From Bacteroidales bacterium (GTDB lineage Bacteria; Bacteroidota; Bacteroidia; Bacteroidales; F082): DNA of 64,000 bases. A model generated the notes under the pieces. It was not told the DNA's origin, did no database searches, and saw only the letters and a list, made by a program, of their open reading frames with translations. The stretch's first letter is position 1, and each line of letters opens with the position of its first letter. Location of the stretch: positions 1-64,000 of the forward strand of contig JAKIVD010000011.1 of assembly GCA_021647205.1 (NCBI GenBank), given 5' to 3'. The translations under genes and the position numbers were made by a program. Shown here in pieces: positions 35,538-43,953 of the stretch.

Positions 35538-35678
35538 CTAAGTTGGGTTCACTTTTATGGGGTTATTTCTTTTCCAGAGGTTAAGCTTATTGCCAACTTC
35601 TTTTATAATGAGGTACTCAAATTGAATATCGAATATCCGGGACAAAACTTTCAGGTTTTCGTCAATGGAATAAATATT
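35538..35678 (-). pseudogene. Possible C-terminal fragment of a regulator
   Basis: The minus frame from a stop at 35679 reads SIDENLKVLSRIFDIQFEYL, then IIKEVGNKLNLWKR before TAG at 35538-35540. The phrase LSRIFDIQFEYLI resembles the end of small HTH regulators. No start codon and no HTH remain. It lies beside a nuclease remnant, so both may come from a lost restriction-type locus. The assignment is weak. Confidence 0.25.
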
Positions 35679-35814
35679 CTAACAAGGGTGAAGAAGCAAA
35701 AAAACAGTTTCTTTTTCAATAAAGGACTGTGCTTTATGTTGCAGCTTTATTGTTGAGAGTAAATACGTTTGGTGTGCAACAGAAAAAACATACCGGTTGT
35801 TTATCGGGAATTGC

Positions 35815-35822
35815 TACATTTG
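35815..35822 (+). promoter_or_regulatory. Candidate -7 box before the HNH remnant
   Basis: TACATTTG is an exact TAnnTTTG match 21 bases upstream of the ATG at 35844. A TTG at 35797-35799 is closer than usual for a -33 element. Confidence 0.3.
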
Positions 35823-35843
35823 TAATGTGCAAGAAACCAAGGT

Positions 35844-36023
35844 ATGCCAGTTAAAGATTTACAGTACTATTCTTATCAATTTGAACATTTAAGAAGGGAT
35901 CATAAAAATGGGGGTGTATCTCACAACATTAAACAATTCTCAGGAATGAGGTTGCTTTTACCTGAGGATGAAAAGTTTTTCCCATCACACAAATCGCTGG
36001 AACATCATAGAAAAAGATTCTAA
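35844..36023 (+). pseudogene. HNH endonuclease remnant with central deletion
   Basis: A 59-codon open frame reads MPVKDLQYYSYQFEHLRRDH, KNGGVSHNIKQFSG, then LLLPEDEKFFPSHKSLEHHR and KRF. The first part matches the opening of restriction-type HNH endonucleases (F-x-x-LR-x-D-x-x-x-GG-x-x-H-K), the last part matches their very end (LP-D-x-K-F-x-P-S-x-x-L-x-H-R-x-x-x-F). The roughly 200 middle residues with the nuclease centre are missing, so this is a deletion derivative. The rest of the 35471-36038 gap shows no intact gene. Confidence 0.6.
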
Positions 36024-36038
36024 TACCAAAAATTTGAC

Positions 36039-36069
36039 AAAAAAAGGGAACCCCCCAGGCCTCCCTTTT
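36039..36069 (-). terminator. Terminator of sucC
   Basis: On the minus strand AAAAGGGA and TCCCTTTT flank a G-rich loop and a T-run follows; it lies 20 bases after the sucC stop. Confidence 0.65.
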
Positions 36070-36088
36070 CAATAATAGTTCGTTTTTA

Positions 36089-37279
36089 TTATGCCAACAC
36101 CTCATTTACCAGACTGGCGGCTTCGGCCAGCATGATGGCGGAGTGCACTTTCAGTCCTGATTTATCGATGAGTTCTTTGCCTTCTTCGGCATTGGTGCCC
36201 TGCAAGCGGACGATAATCGGGACATCAATTCCGCCGATATTGTTGTAGGCATCCACTATTCCCTGGGCCACACGGTCGCAGCGGACAATGCCCCCGAAGA
36301 TATTTACCAGGATGGCTTTCACATTGGGGTCTTTCAGGATAATGCGGAAAGCTTCTTCCACCCTTTTGGCATCGGCAGTTCCGCCCACGTCCAAAAAGTT
36401 GGCCGGTTCGCCACCCGACATTTTTATCATGTCCATGGTGGCCATGGCGAGTCCTGCCCCATTCACCATGCAGCCTACATTTCCGTCGAGTTTAACAAAA
36501 TTCAGATCAAAACGGCTGGCTTCCACTTCCTGCGGGTCTTCTTCGTGCAGGTCGCGCATGGCATGAATATCTTTGTGGCGGTACAGGGCGTTGTTGTCGA
36601 TGGCCACTTTCGCATCTGCGGCATAAATCCTGCCGTCGGCAGCCTTAATAACCGGGTTGATTTCAAACAAACTGGAGTCTGAACCAACATAAGCTTTGTA
36701 CAAAGCGCCAACGAACTTCACCATTTCTTTAAAGGCGGTACCACTCAAGCCCAGGTTAAAAGCTATCCTGCGTGCCTGGAAACCTGTTAAACCAATATGG
36801 GGGTGAATCAATTCGTAAAATATTTCGTTGGGTGTTTCTTCAGCAACCTGCTCAATATTCATCCCGCCACGGGGCGAATACATCACCATATTTTGCCCTT
36901 TGTCACGGTTCAGCAAAATACTCATGTAATACTCTTCCACATCTTCCGGGCCGGGGTAGTAGATGTTTTGCTCCACGAGAACCTTCCTGACAAGTTTGCC
37001 TTCTTTTTTTGTTTGCGGGGTAACCAACATCATCCCGATAATCTCGTCGGCGTATTGCCTGACTTCATCAAGGCTTTTGGCAATTTTCACCCCACCGCCT
37101 TTTCCGCGGCCACCGGCGTGAATTTGTGCTTTGACAGCCCACTTGTCCGAACCGGTTTTCTTTTGAATTTCTTTGGCTGCTTCAACAGCTTTGTCAGGGG
37201 AAGCGGCAACCAGACCGAAAGGAACGGAAACACCGTAACCCTGAAGGATGGATTTGCCCTGGTATTCGTGTAAATTCAT
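36089..37279 (-). CDS. sucC: Succinyl-CoA synthetase, beta subunit
   Basis: 396 aa from the ATG at 37279 (MNLHEYQGKSILQGYGVSVP, the family N-terminus). The same frame stays open for 65 more codons upstream, but that text is not protein-like. ATP-grasp domain: KAQIHAGGRGKGGGVKIAKS, LVEQNIYYPG; CoA-ligase part: DGNVGCMVNGAGLAMATMD, FLDVGGTADAKRVEEAFRII, ILVNIFGGIVRCD. Makes succinyl-CoA or, in reverse, ATP from it in the TCA cycle. The alpha subunit gene (sucD), often adjacent, is not in the flanks: downstream lies a terminator, upstream a lipoprotein. Confidence 0.96.
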   Translation of the reverse strand: MNLHEYQGKSILQGYGVSVPFGLVAASPDKAVEAAKEIQKKTGSDKWAVKAQIHAGGRGKGGGVKIAKSLDEVRQYADEIIGMMLVTPQTKKEGKLVRKVLVEQNIYYPGPEDVEEYYMSILLNRDKGQNMVMYSPRGGMNIEQVAEETPNEIFYELIHPHIGLTGFQARRIAFNLGLSGTAFKEMVKFVGALYKAYVGSDSSLFEINPVIKAADGRIYAADAKVAIDNNALYRHKDIHAMRDLHEEDPQEVEASRFDLNFVKLDGNVGCMVNGAGLAMATMDMIKMSGGEPANFLDVGGTADAKRVEEAFRIILKDPNVKAILVNIFGGIVRCDRVAQGIVDAYNNIGGIDVPIIVRLQGTNAEEGKELIDKSGLKVHSAIMLAEAASLVNEVLA

Positions 37280-37491
37280 TGTAAAATCTTTTAAATTGTT
37301 CTCAATTTTTGGTTGCCAAAAGTAGGACAAAAAACGGGATGTCAGCCAGGAAGCTTTCAAAGATTTTGTGTGTTGCTCATATTTAGAAGGAGATTTAAAT
37401 AATGCCTGGGGCAAAACCCCCTGAATTGTCATTTTTATGCCAAATGCATTTGTGATTTTAAGCTGCTTTTTCACAAATACGTTTGTGACTT

Positions 37492-37938
37492 TTAATTTGA
37501 ATCCTTCAACAACACCCGTTTATCCGAATCCTTCAGCCTGAGCCAAATACCTCCCGACGAAGCCAATTCCGTAAATACGGACAAATCAAAATACAAGGTA
37601 TCCTGAACGATGGAACGGCAGGGGTCATCATCTTTAAAATGCAGAAACAGCGTTGTTTGCGGTGGCATGGAATGCATCACTTTGTTGGTGTAATACAATT
37701 CAAAAGCGGCCCCGCCACAACCGCCGCTGTAAGTCACAAACGCTTCGAGGCAATTGTTGGTAACCGCCAACGAATCCAGATCAAAAAAATCTGATGCTGT
37801 TGCATTTACTTCTTCTGTTAAAAGAAGCATGGGTTTGCAGGCGACTTCAGCCTTTTTGTTTTGCTGTTTTGCTACCTCTTTTTGTGCATGGCAGGAAAAG
37901 AGAAAAAGCAATGCGAATAAAAATACCAGTTTGTTCAT
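37492..37938 (-). CDS. Unknown lipoprotein, 148 aa
   Basis: Lipoprotein signal MNKLVFLFALLFLFSC. The mature text includes LAVTNNCLEAFVTYSGGCGG and AAFELYYTNKVMHSMPPQTT, then DDDPCRSIVQDTLYFDLS and GGIWLRLKDS, a small Cys-containing beta-protein of a type repeatedly found as unknown lipoprotein in Bacteroidota. Four Cys in the mature part may form disulphides. It begins 33 bases after the dapB stop on the same strand, so it is likely the last gene of that unit. Confidence 0.78.
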   Translation of the reverse strand: MNKLVFLFALLFLFSCHAQKEVAKQQNKKAEVACKPMLLLTEEVNATASDFFDLDSLAVTNNCLEAFVTYSGGCGGAAFELYYTNKVMHSMPPQTTLFLHFKDDDPCRSIVQDTLYFDLSVFTELASSGGIWLRLKDSDKRVLLKDSN

Positions 37939-37970
37939 TTTCTGTTATTTATCCCGTGAACTGATTCTTG

Positions 37971-38690
37971 TCAACTGATTCCCAGTAAATTACCCATCGT
38001 AAAAACACCTTTCTTCCCCTTCACAAACTCCGCAGCCAGCACCGCTCCCAAGGCAAATCCACTCCTGTTTTTGGCTTCGTGCTTCAGGGTGATAGTGTCC
38101 ACCTCGGAGTCATAAACTACTTCGTGTGTTCCGGTCACCTCCCCTTCCCTTTTGGAAAGAATGGAAAGCTCAGATGGCGAATCCGATGCTTTGTTCACCC
38201 ATCTTTGAATATCCGGGATTTGACCGATAATTCCTTCCGCAAGTTGTATGGCCGTTCCACTGGGCGCATCCAGTTTGTGGATGTGATGGGTTTCGTCAAT
38301 CTGAACAGAATATCCTTCCACCCCAGCCATCAGCTTTGCCAATTGGCGGTTAACCTTAAAAAAAATATTGACCCCGATGCTGAAATTGGGCGCATAAAAA
38401 AGTGTTCCGGACTGTTCTGCACAAAATCGTTTCACCTCATCAAATGCTGCGTCCCAGCCGGTGGTACCGCTAACAATCGGAACCCCTGACCGAAAACACC
38501 GTTTCATATTTTCGACCACCACTTCGGGTTGGCTAAAATCAATGACAACATCGGCCTGTTGCCAAACCCCCTCAAACTGCTCCCATTCTTCTGTCCGGTC
38601 AATTTTAGCAACAATCTGGTGAGCGCGTTTCAGCGCAATTGCCTCGACTTCTTTACCCATTCTTCCGTAACCGGAGATTACAATTTTCAT
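37971..38690 (-). CDS. dapB: 4-hydroxy-tetrahydrodipicolinate reductase
   Basis: 239 aa from ATG 38690 (MKIVISGYGRMGKEVE, NAD(P)-binding). The frame extends 16 codons upstream, through a repeat-like AGACGCGAAGACGC stretch, and is not coding there. Catalytic signature DETHHIHKLDAPSGTA; SGTTGWDAAFDEVKRFC and YAPNFSIGVNIFFKVN also typical. Reduces HTPA in lysine and diaminopimelate synthesis in the cytoplasm. In many Bacteroidota it follows parA-parB-DUF5683, as here, though a signal peptidase gene often comes next and is absent. Confidence 0.96.
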   Translation of the reverse strand: MKIVISGYGRMGKEVEAIALKRAHQIVAKIDRTEEWEQFEGVWQQADVVIDFSQPEVVVENMKRCFRSGVPIVSGTTGWDAAFDEVKRFCAEQSGTLFYAPNFSIGVNIFFKVNRQLAKLMAGVEGYSVQIDETHHIHKLDAPSGTAIQLAEGIIGQIPDIQRWVNKASDSPSELSILSKREGEVTGTHEVVYDSEVDTITLKHEAKNRSGFALGAVLAAEFVKGKKGVFTMGNLLGIS

Positions 38691-38702
38691 CGTTTTAAAT
38701 TT

Positions 38703-38775
38703 TTTCGCAAAGACGCGAAGACGCGGAGAATACGGCAATCATTTCCTTGTCTGCCTGTCGGCAGGTGTGTCAGTA
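38703..38775. repeat. Short intergenic repeat strings
   Basis: CGCAAAGACGCGAAGACGCGG at about 38706-38726 and CTGCCTGTCGGCAGG at about 38750-38764 are two dispersed-repeat types known from many Bacteroidota intergenic regions. They separate dapB from the partition genes. Confidence 0.5.
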
Positions 38776-38878
38776 GTCTTTGTCGTGTTGGCTTCATGTA
38801 TTCAATATTTCCCCACCCCTGTTCTTTCATGTGATTAGTATTCATCATGGGTGTTTATAACTTCAAAACTTTTCTCAA

Positions 38879-39571
38879 TCAAAACTTCAGGCTGACCGAT
38901 ATGCCATTGATGCCCGCGGAACTGGGCCCGGCTGTATTTCCGAAAGCGGGGCGCAGCAGTGGTCTGAAGACCGGCTGCACACTCACTTTCAAATCCTCAT
39001 TGACCTCCCAATCGTACAAATGGGCATCAACAGTTGCGTCCAGTATCTGTAAAATATACCATACTCCCATAATGATATAAGACAACTCCATGTTTCTGCG
39101 GTAATAATCACGGTTTTCCCTTAAACCGTCAACAGTGTATTTCTGGGCCAGCGGATTATCGCAAATTGTGCTGGGGTCATCAGGGTCTTCGGCCAATTTA
39201 CAGCTGTAGGCATTGGCAAACAGCCTGTATTCGTTGCGGTTACTAATGGCAAAATAACCCGTTACGGCAAAGCCGGCATACACAATGGGGAGTTTCCAGT
39301 ATTTTTTATTGTACACCTGCCCGAGTCCGGGAACAAAGCCGAGGTAAGTAGCTATTTTAGGATCGTGACCGTTAAAAAAGCGCTCAAAACTTTGATTGAT
39401 TGCGGCTGTTTTTTGGGGAAACATCGACATTCGGGACAAGGGGGCCGTATCGGCAACAACCACTTCATCCTCTGCCTGCTGTGCAAAAAGAGGAGCAGAA
39501 AAACAGGCCAGCACCAATAACAAGGTCAAAATCCTTGTTGTCAGATTGTTTACAGTATTGTTCAAAACCAA
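38879..39571 (-). CDS. DUF5683 membrane protein
   Basis: 230 aa, signal-like segment near residues 12-30 (TRILTLLLVLACFSAPLFAQ). The core YLGFVPGLGQVYNKKYWKLP is the DUF5683 signature, with IVYAGFAVTGYFAISNRNEY next and LSYIIMGVWYILQILDATVD later, two membrane helices; the end is beta-rich (VQPVFRPLLRP). Role unknown. It begins 4 bases after the parB stop, a position kept in many Bacteroidota, so it is co-transcribed with parAB. Confidence 0.9.
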   Translation of the reverse strand: MVLNNTVNNLTTRILTLLLVLACFSAPLFAQQAEDEVVVADTAPLSRMSMFPQKTAAINQSFERFFNGHDPKIATYLGFVPGLGQVYNKKYWKLPIVYAGFAVTGYFAISNRNEYRLFANAYSCKLAEDPDDPSTICDNPLAQKYTVDGLRENRDYYRRNMELSYIIMGVWYILQILDATVDAHLYDWEVNEDLKVSVQPVFRPLLRPAFGNTAGPSSAGINGISVSLKF

Positions 39572-39575
39572 TTGC

Positions 39576-40469
39576 TTAATCCCCGATCAATGAAATAATT
39601 TTATCCAGTTCGCCATCATCATTAAAGCCAATAACGATACTTCCCTTTCCCTTATTGTTTCGCTTCAGGCTTACTTTCGCCCCAAACCTGCGGCTCAGCA
39701 GCGCGGGCACTTCCTTGTATTTCTCCGGGATTTTGCTATGGCCACCGGTTTCGTTGCGGGCAGCTTTGTCGGAAATATTTCTGATGAGGCTTTCCACCTG
39801 TCTGACGTTTAAGCCCTGCCTGATTATTTGCCTGAGGATGTCCTCTTGCAATTTTTCATCAGTTACCGGGATGAGTGCACGGGCATGCCCCATCGTGATA
39901 AAACCGTCGCGCAGGGCTACCTGCACATCGGGCGAGAGTTTGAGCAGCCGCAGAAAGTTGGCGATTGTCGAACGGTTTTTCCCCAGTTTTTCGCTCAGCA
40001 GTTCCTGTGTGAGTTTGCATTCGTCAAGCAGGCGCTGGTAACTGATGGCCATTTCGATGGCGTTCAGGTCTTTGCGGTGAATGTTTTCAATCAGGGCAAG
40101 TTCCAGCATTTGCTCGTCGTTGGCCACACGGATAAATGCAGGAATGGCCTTGATGCCTGCCATCCGGCTGGCCCGCAAACGGCGTTCCCCGGCAATCAGT
40201 TGGTATTTGTCGTAACCCAGTTTGCGTACGCTGATGGGCTGAATAACACCCTGCACCCTGATGGAATCAGCCATTTCACGCAGCAGCATTTCGTCAAAAT
40301 CACTACGGGGCTGGAAAGGGTTGGCTTCAATCTTTTTCACTTCAATTTCGGCAATGGCACCTGTAACGAAATTCCCGGAAATGTCAGCCGAGGTAATGTC
40401 CGTCTCCGGACTTTGCAGGATGGCATCGAGGCCTCTTCCCAGCGCTTTTTTCTTTCCTTTGCTACTCAT
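39576..40469 (-). CDS. parB: Chromosome-partition protein ParB
   Basis: 297 aa. It opens KKKALGRGLDAILQ, the family start. CTP-binding ParB/Srx domain with IEANPFQPRSDFDE, then YQLIAGERRLRASRMAGIK (box with GERR), then ENIHRKDLNAIEMAISYQRL and the helix-turn-helix LSEKLGKNRSTIANFLRLLK, MGHARALIPV. Binds parS and spreads to form the origin-proximal partition complex. Its start overlaps the parA stop by 8 bases. I did not find an obvious parS 16-mer (TGTTTCACGTGAAACA type) in the window. Confidence 0.96.
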   Translation of the reverse strand: MSSKGKKKALGRGLDAILQSPETDITSADISGNFVTGAIAEIEVKKIEANPFQPRSDFDEMLLREMADSIRVQGVIQPISVRKLGYDKYQLIAGERRLRASRMAGIKAIPAFIRVANDEQMLELALIENIHRKDLNAIEMAISYQRLLDECKLTQELLSEKLGKNRSTIANFLRLLKLSPDVQVALRDGFITMGHARALIPVTDEKLQEDILRQIIRQGLNVRQVESLIRNISDKAARNETGGHSKIPEKYKEVPALLSRRFGAKVSLKRNNKGKGSIVIGFNDDGELDKIISLIGD

Positions 40470-41274
40470 GGCCGGTGTCTATTTTTTTCTCTTCGTTTTT
40501 CAGTGCTGTCAGGTTGTTCTTCTGCAATATTTCCCTGGCCAGGTTCAGGTAATTGACGGCCCCGGTACTTTTGGCATCGTACATGATGGCCGAATCGCCG
40601 TAGCTTGGCGCCTCGCCGAGGGTGGTGTTGCGGTTGATCAGCGTGTCGAAAACCATTTGCTGAAAGTGCGTTTTCACTTCTTCCACCACTTGTTTTGAGA
40701 GGTTCAGCCTGACATCGAACATGGTGAGCAGGATGCCTTCGATGTCGAGTTCGGGGTTCAGCCGTTCCTGCACTATTTTAATGGTGTTCAGCAGTTTGCC
40801 CAGCCCTTCAAGGGCGAAATACTCACATTGTACCGGGATAATCACCGAATCGGCGGCAGTAAGGGCATTGACGGTAATCAGGCCCAGCGAGGGTGAACAA
40901 TCGACAATGACAAAATCGTAATTGTCTGTAACTTTCGATAAGGCCCGGCGCATCATTTTTTCGCGGTTGGGCAGGTTGATAATTTCTATTTCCGCCCCTA
41001 CCAGGTCAATGTGTGCCGGAATTAAATCCAGGTTCGGGGTCTTGGTTTGCAAAATCACATTGTTGGTATCAATGTCATCGATGATGCATTCGTAAATACT
41101 GGTCTTGATATTTTTGGGGTCAAACCCAATTCCCGAAGTCGCATTGGCCTGCGGGTCGGCATCAACAATCAGGGTTTTGTATTCCAAAACAGCCAGACTG
41201 GCTGCCAGGTTAATGGCGGTAGTGGTTTTTCCTACCCCCCCTTTTTGATTGGTTATGGCTATGGTTTTTCCCAT
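40462..41274 (-). CDS. parA: Chromosome-partition ATPase ParA
   Basis: 270 aa, the size of chromosomal Soj-type ParA. Deviant Walker A AITNQKGGVGKTTTAINLAA, LIVDADPQANATSGIG (Walker A'), VIVDCSPSLGLITVNAL (Walker B) and GILLTMFDVRLNLSKQVVEE. ATP-bound ParA coats the nucleoid and moves ParB-parS complexes apart. First gene of parA-parB-DUF5683. A 178-base gap separates it from the PUR-family gene upstream. Confidence 0.97.
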   Translation of the reverse strand: MGKTIAITNQKGGVGKTTTAINLAASLAVLEYKTLIVDADPQANATSGIGFDPKNIKTSIYECIIDDIDTNNVILQTKTPNLDLIPAHIDLVGAEIEIINLPNREKMMRRALSKVTDNYDFVIVDCSPSLGLITVNALTAADSVIIPVQCEYFALEGLGKLLNTIKIVQERLNPELDIEGILLTMFDVRLNLSKQVVEEVKTHFQQMVFDTLINRNTTLGEAPSYGDSAIMYDAKSTGAVNYLNLAREILQKNNLTALKNEEKKIDTGHE

Positions 41275-41452
41275 TATTTACACGCTTTTGAATGAAAGTG
41301 CAGTCAAACAAAATTACGTTTTTCGAAGGCCTGGAGCAACTTTTCCCTACCGGAAGTTATCAACAAACGAAAAGGGCGCCAAAGCAGGCTGTTAAACTGG
41401 TTGATAAATCCTGTCTGACTAAAAAAAATCTCAAAACCGGCCAGCGGGCTGC

Positions 41453-41821
41453 TTATTTGTCAGAAGTGCTTTCTTCTTTCCCAAGGTCTTCAAAGCTTAC
41501 GTCCACACTTTCGTTTGTCTTGGCAGTACTCACTTCTTCTGCAATTTCTTCAACAGGTTTTTCCCCGGTTTCAATAAAGTGGATGGCGGTTTGAAGACCT
41601 TCGCTGAATTTTTCAAAATCCTCCTGATACAAGAATATTTTGTGCTTTTCGTAAAAAAACTTGCCTTGTTCCGTATCGAACCGGCGCTTGCTTTCGGTGA
41701 TTGTCAGATAGTACTGATTGGCCCGTGTAGCCTTTACGTCGAAAAAATACGTCCGCTTGCCGGCCCTGACCACTTTCGAGAAAATATCTTCCCTTCTTTC
41801 CTGTTTACCTTGCTCTTCCAT
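41453..41821 (-). CDS. PUR-family nucleic-acid-binding protein (DUF3276)
   Basis: 122 aa. The single PUR repeat reads DIFSKVVRAGKRTYFFDVKA, TRANQYYLTITESKRRFD and KHKIFLYQEDFEKFSEGLQT, as in the small Bacteroidota/spirochaete PUR-alpha proteins that bind single-stranded nucleic acid as dimers. An acidic Ser/Glu tail (VDVSFEDLGKEESTSDK) follows. Located just upstream of parA on the same strand. Confidence 0.92.
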   Translation of the reverse strand: MEEQGKQERREDIFSKVVRAGKRTYFFDVKATRANQYYLTITESKRRFDTEQGKFFYEKHKIFLYQEDFEKFSEGLQTAIHFIETGEKPVEEIAEEVSTAKTNESVDVSFEDLGKEESTSDK

Positions 41822-42451
41822 TCTGCTCCGTTTTGATTAATGGTTAACCGAAACAAAATTAAAAATTAATTGAGAAAACTACTTTGCCCCGGGGCATTTG
41901 TTAACAATTTCTTTAATTGTTGATAAGATGTTTTAAAACCGGAAATCAGGAGCCGGTAATGGAAGTCATTTTTGGAGGTTCGGTTGTTAGGTGGCTTGGT
42001 GGTTCGGCTGTTAGAAGGTTTGATTGTTATTGCTGTAAACGGAGCTATCGTACGGCCACTTGTTGTTTTATGGGCAGCCGGGCGGGCTATCCGCTTTAGC
42101 GTGCTCGCGGCGGTGGTGTTTCGCAGCGGTCGTGCGGGGTCTTTCCCGTGGCAGCGGGAGCAGCCTCCGCCAACCGGCTCAACATCCACCGCCACTTCGC
42201 CCGGCTGTCGCTGCTATCCCTGCTGCGGGGGGGCTCCTACACCATCTGTCCCCAGCCGGTGTCTTCAACCGGATGTTTTAAACTCAAACCGCTCTTTTTT
42301 TCACGCATGAAAACCCCAAACGCGGCGGGCCCACCGTTGTCAGACCACTGGAGAAAAACCTTCCTGTTCTGCAATTTTGCCAAAAGTGCTCATGCGACCT
42401 GAATGCACCGAAACAATCTATTTAGACTTATTCCAGATTCCTGAAAAAGAT
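41822..42451. repeat. 630-base gap with repeat-like, GC-rich non-coding DNA
   Basis: No credible gene. AACAATT / AATTGTT (about 41904-41922) forms a small hairpin. GGTTCGG(T/C)TGTTAG occurs twice near 41978 and 42002. From about 42060 to 42300 the sequence becomes GC-rich (GGGCGGGCTATCCGCTTTAG, then many CGG/GCC runs), unlike its surroundings; the phrase CGGGCTATCCGCT is a widespread string in Bacteroidota intergenic DNA. Frames that stay open here give no protein-like text. Confidence 0.45.
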
Positions 42452-42459
42452 TATTTTTG
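42452..42459 (+). promoter_or_regulatory. Candidate -7 box of the E2 gene
   Basis: TATTTTTG, exact TAnnTTTG, 78 bases before the E2 start codon. No clear -33 TTTG. Confidence 0.35.
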
Positions 42460-42537
42460 CAAATCCCTGCCGGGACGGATGTGCAATCCGCAAGCAGGTG
42501 AAATTAAAAGCATTAGGTTTACCGAAGGAAAGTATCA

Positions 42538-43836
42538 ATGGCCAAATTTGAAATAATCATGCCCAAACTGGGCGAAAGCATTATCGAAGCTACCATCACC
42601 CGCTGGGTGAAAAGTGTGGGCGATACAGTTGAAGAGGATGATTCCATTGTCGAAATTGCCACCGACAAAGTGGATTCGGAAATTCCAAGCCCGGTGGAAG
42701 GGAAATTGTTGAAAACCCTTTTTAACGAAGGCGATGTGGTGGCCGTGGGAACAGTTATCGCAGTGATGGAAATTGAAGGGGGGGGCGCTGACGAACCCGC
42801 TCAGCCCCCCGAACAAATGGAAGCCGCTGAAAACCAGTCTGAACAATTGACAACACCAGCGGAAAAAGAGGCAACTGCAATTGTCGAAAAAGCGCAAGCT
42901 GCGGATTTTTCCCAGTCCGACCGCTTTTATTCACCCCTTGTCAAAAGTATTGCCAAAACCGAAGGCCTCGGCATGTCAGAACTGGACAGTATCAGCGGCA
43001 GCGGAAAAGACGGCAGAGTTACCAAAGCCGATCTGCTGGCTTACCTTGAAACAAGGAGCAGTAGTGTTGCCGCACCAAAAGCTGCCGCTGCTCCGGCCAT
43101 CCAACACCCCGTTGTGAATACCGAAGCCGGCGACCAGGTGGTTGAAATGGACCGCATGCGCAAACTCATTGCCGACCACATGGTCATGTCCAAACAGGTT
43201 TCGCCCCATGTTACCTCTTTTATTGATGTGGATGTTTCGGCCATTGTTAACTGGCGGAACAAGGTAAAAGACAGCTTCCTGAAACGCGAAGGGGAGAAGG
43301 TAACTTTTACGCCCATCTTCATCCAGGCTGCTGCCCAGGCGCTGAAAGACTATCCGCAAATCAACGCTTCGGCGGACGGATACAACATCATTTACCGTAA
43401 AAAAGTCAACATTGGCATGGCGACTGCCTTGCCCAACGGCAACCTCATCGTCCCGGTCATTAAAAACGCAGACGAAAAAGGTTTGCTCGGCATGGTCAAA
43501 GCAGTGAACGACCTGGCTGCAAGGGCACGGACAAACAAACTACAACCTGACGAAATTTCCGGTGGGACGTTCACCACGACCAATTTCGGGTCTTTCGACA
43601 GCTTAACCGGTACACCCATCATCAACCAGCCCCAGGCAGCCATTTTGGGAATTGGCGCCATCCGGAAAAAACCCGTCGTGATTGAAACACCCGAGGGAGA
43701 TGTCATTGGTATCCGCAGCATCATGATTCTTTCACTGGCCTACGACCACCGCATTGTCGATGGCGCTTTGGGCGGGATGTATTTAAAGCGGCTGAAAGAA
43801 CTGCTGGAAAGATTTGACCCGGACACGGCTATTTAA
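42538..43836 (+). CDS. 2-oxoacid dehydrogenase E2 (dihydrolipoamide acyltransferase)
   Basis: 432 aa. Lipoyl domain, residues 1-80, with lipoyl-Lys in EIATDKVDSEIPSPVEG; Ala/Pro/Glu linker; E3/E1-binding domain near 125-165 (FYSPLVKSIAKTEGLGMSEL, GKDGRVTKADLLAYLE); catalytic acyltransferase domain from MDRMRKLIADHMVMSK to the active-site DHRIVDGALGGMYLKRL. The order is the normal one-lipoyl E2. The specific complex (pyruvate, branched-chain or 2-oxoglutarate) cannot be told, and no E1 or E3 gene is adjacent. Since nifJ is present, a branched-chain complex is plausible (inference). Confidence 0.93.
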   Translation: MAKFEIIMPKLGESIIEATITRWVKSVGDTVEEDDSIVEIATDKVDSEIPSPVEGKLLKTLFNEGDVVAVGTVIAVMEIEGGGADEPAQPPEQMEAAENQSEQLTTPAEKEATAIVEKAQAADFSQSDRFYSPLVKSIAKTEGLGMSELDSISGSGKDGRVTKADLLAYLETRSSSVAAPKAAAAPAIQHPVVNTEAGDQVVEMDRMRKLIADHMVMSKQVSPHVTSFIDVDVSAIVNWRNKVKDSFLKREGEKVTFTPIFIQAAAQALKDYPQINASADGYNIIYRKKVNIGMATALPNGNLIVPVIKNADEKGLLGMVKAVNDLAARARTNKLQPDEISGGTFTTTNFGSFDSLTGTPIINQPQAAILGIGAIRKKPVVIETPEGDVIGIRSIMILSLAYDHRIVDGALGGMYLKRLKELLERFDPDTAI

Positions 43837-43857
43837 TGTGATGTATGCGTGACCTGC

Positions 43858-43887
43858 AACCCATAACCCGTAATCCGTAACCCGTAA
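43858..43887 (+). repeat. Short tandem TAACCCG-type heptads
   Basis: AACCCATAACCCGTAATCCG followed by TAACCCGTAA: about four degenerate 7-base units in the 117-base gap between the E2 and exonuclease genes. Confidence 0.5.
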
Positions 43888-43953
43888 ATCATCAACCTGT
43901 CCTGTCCAAACATCTTTTTTCTTAGTTTAGCACAACAAACAAAACTTTATTAA

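Noticed and set aside
37280-37474. 65-codon N-terminal extension of sucC
   Set aside because: The frame is open, but all SucC proteins start MNLHEYQ, and the extension is low-quality text.
41866-42195. 109-codon minus-strand frame in the GC-rich gap
   Set aside because: Composition is driven by CGG/GCC repeats and the text (SNSRTTKPPNNRTSKN) mirrors simple repeats; no start context.
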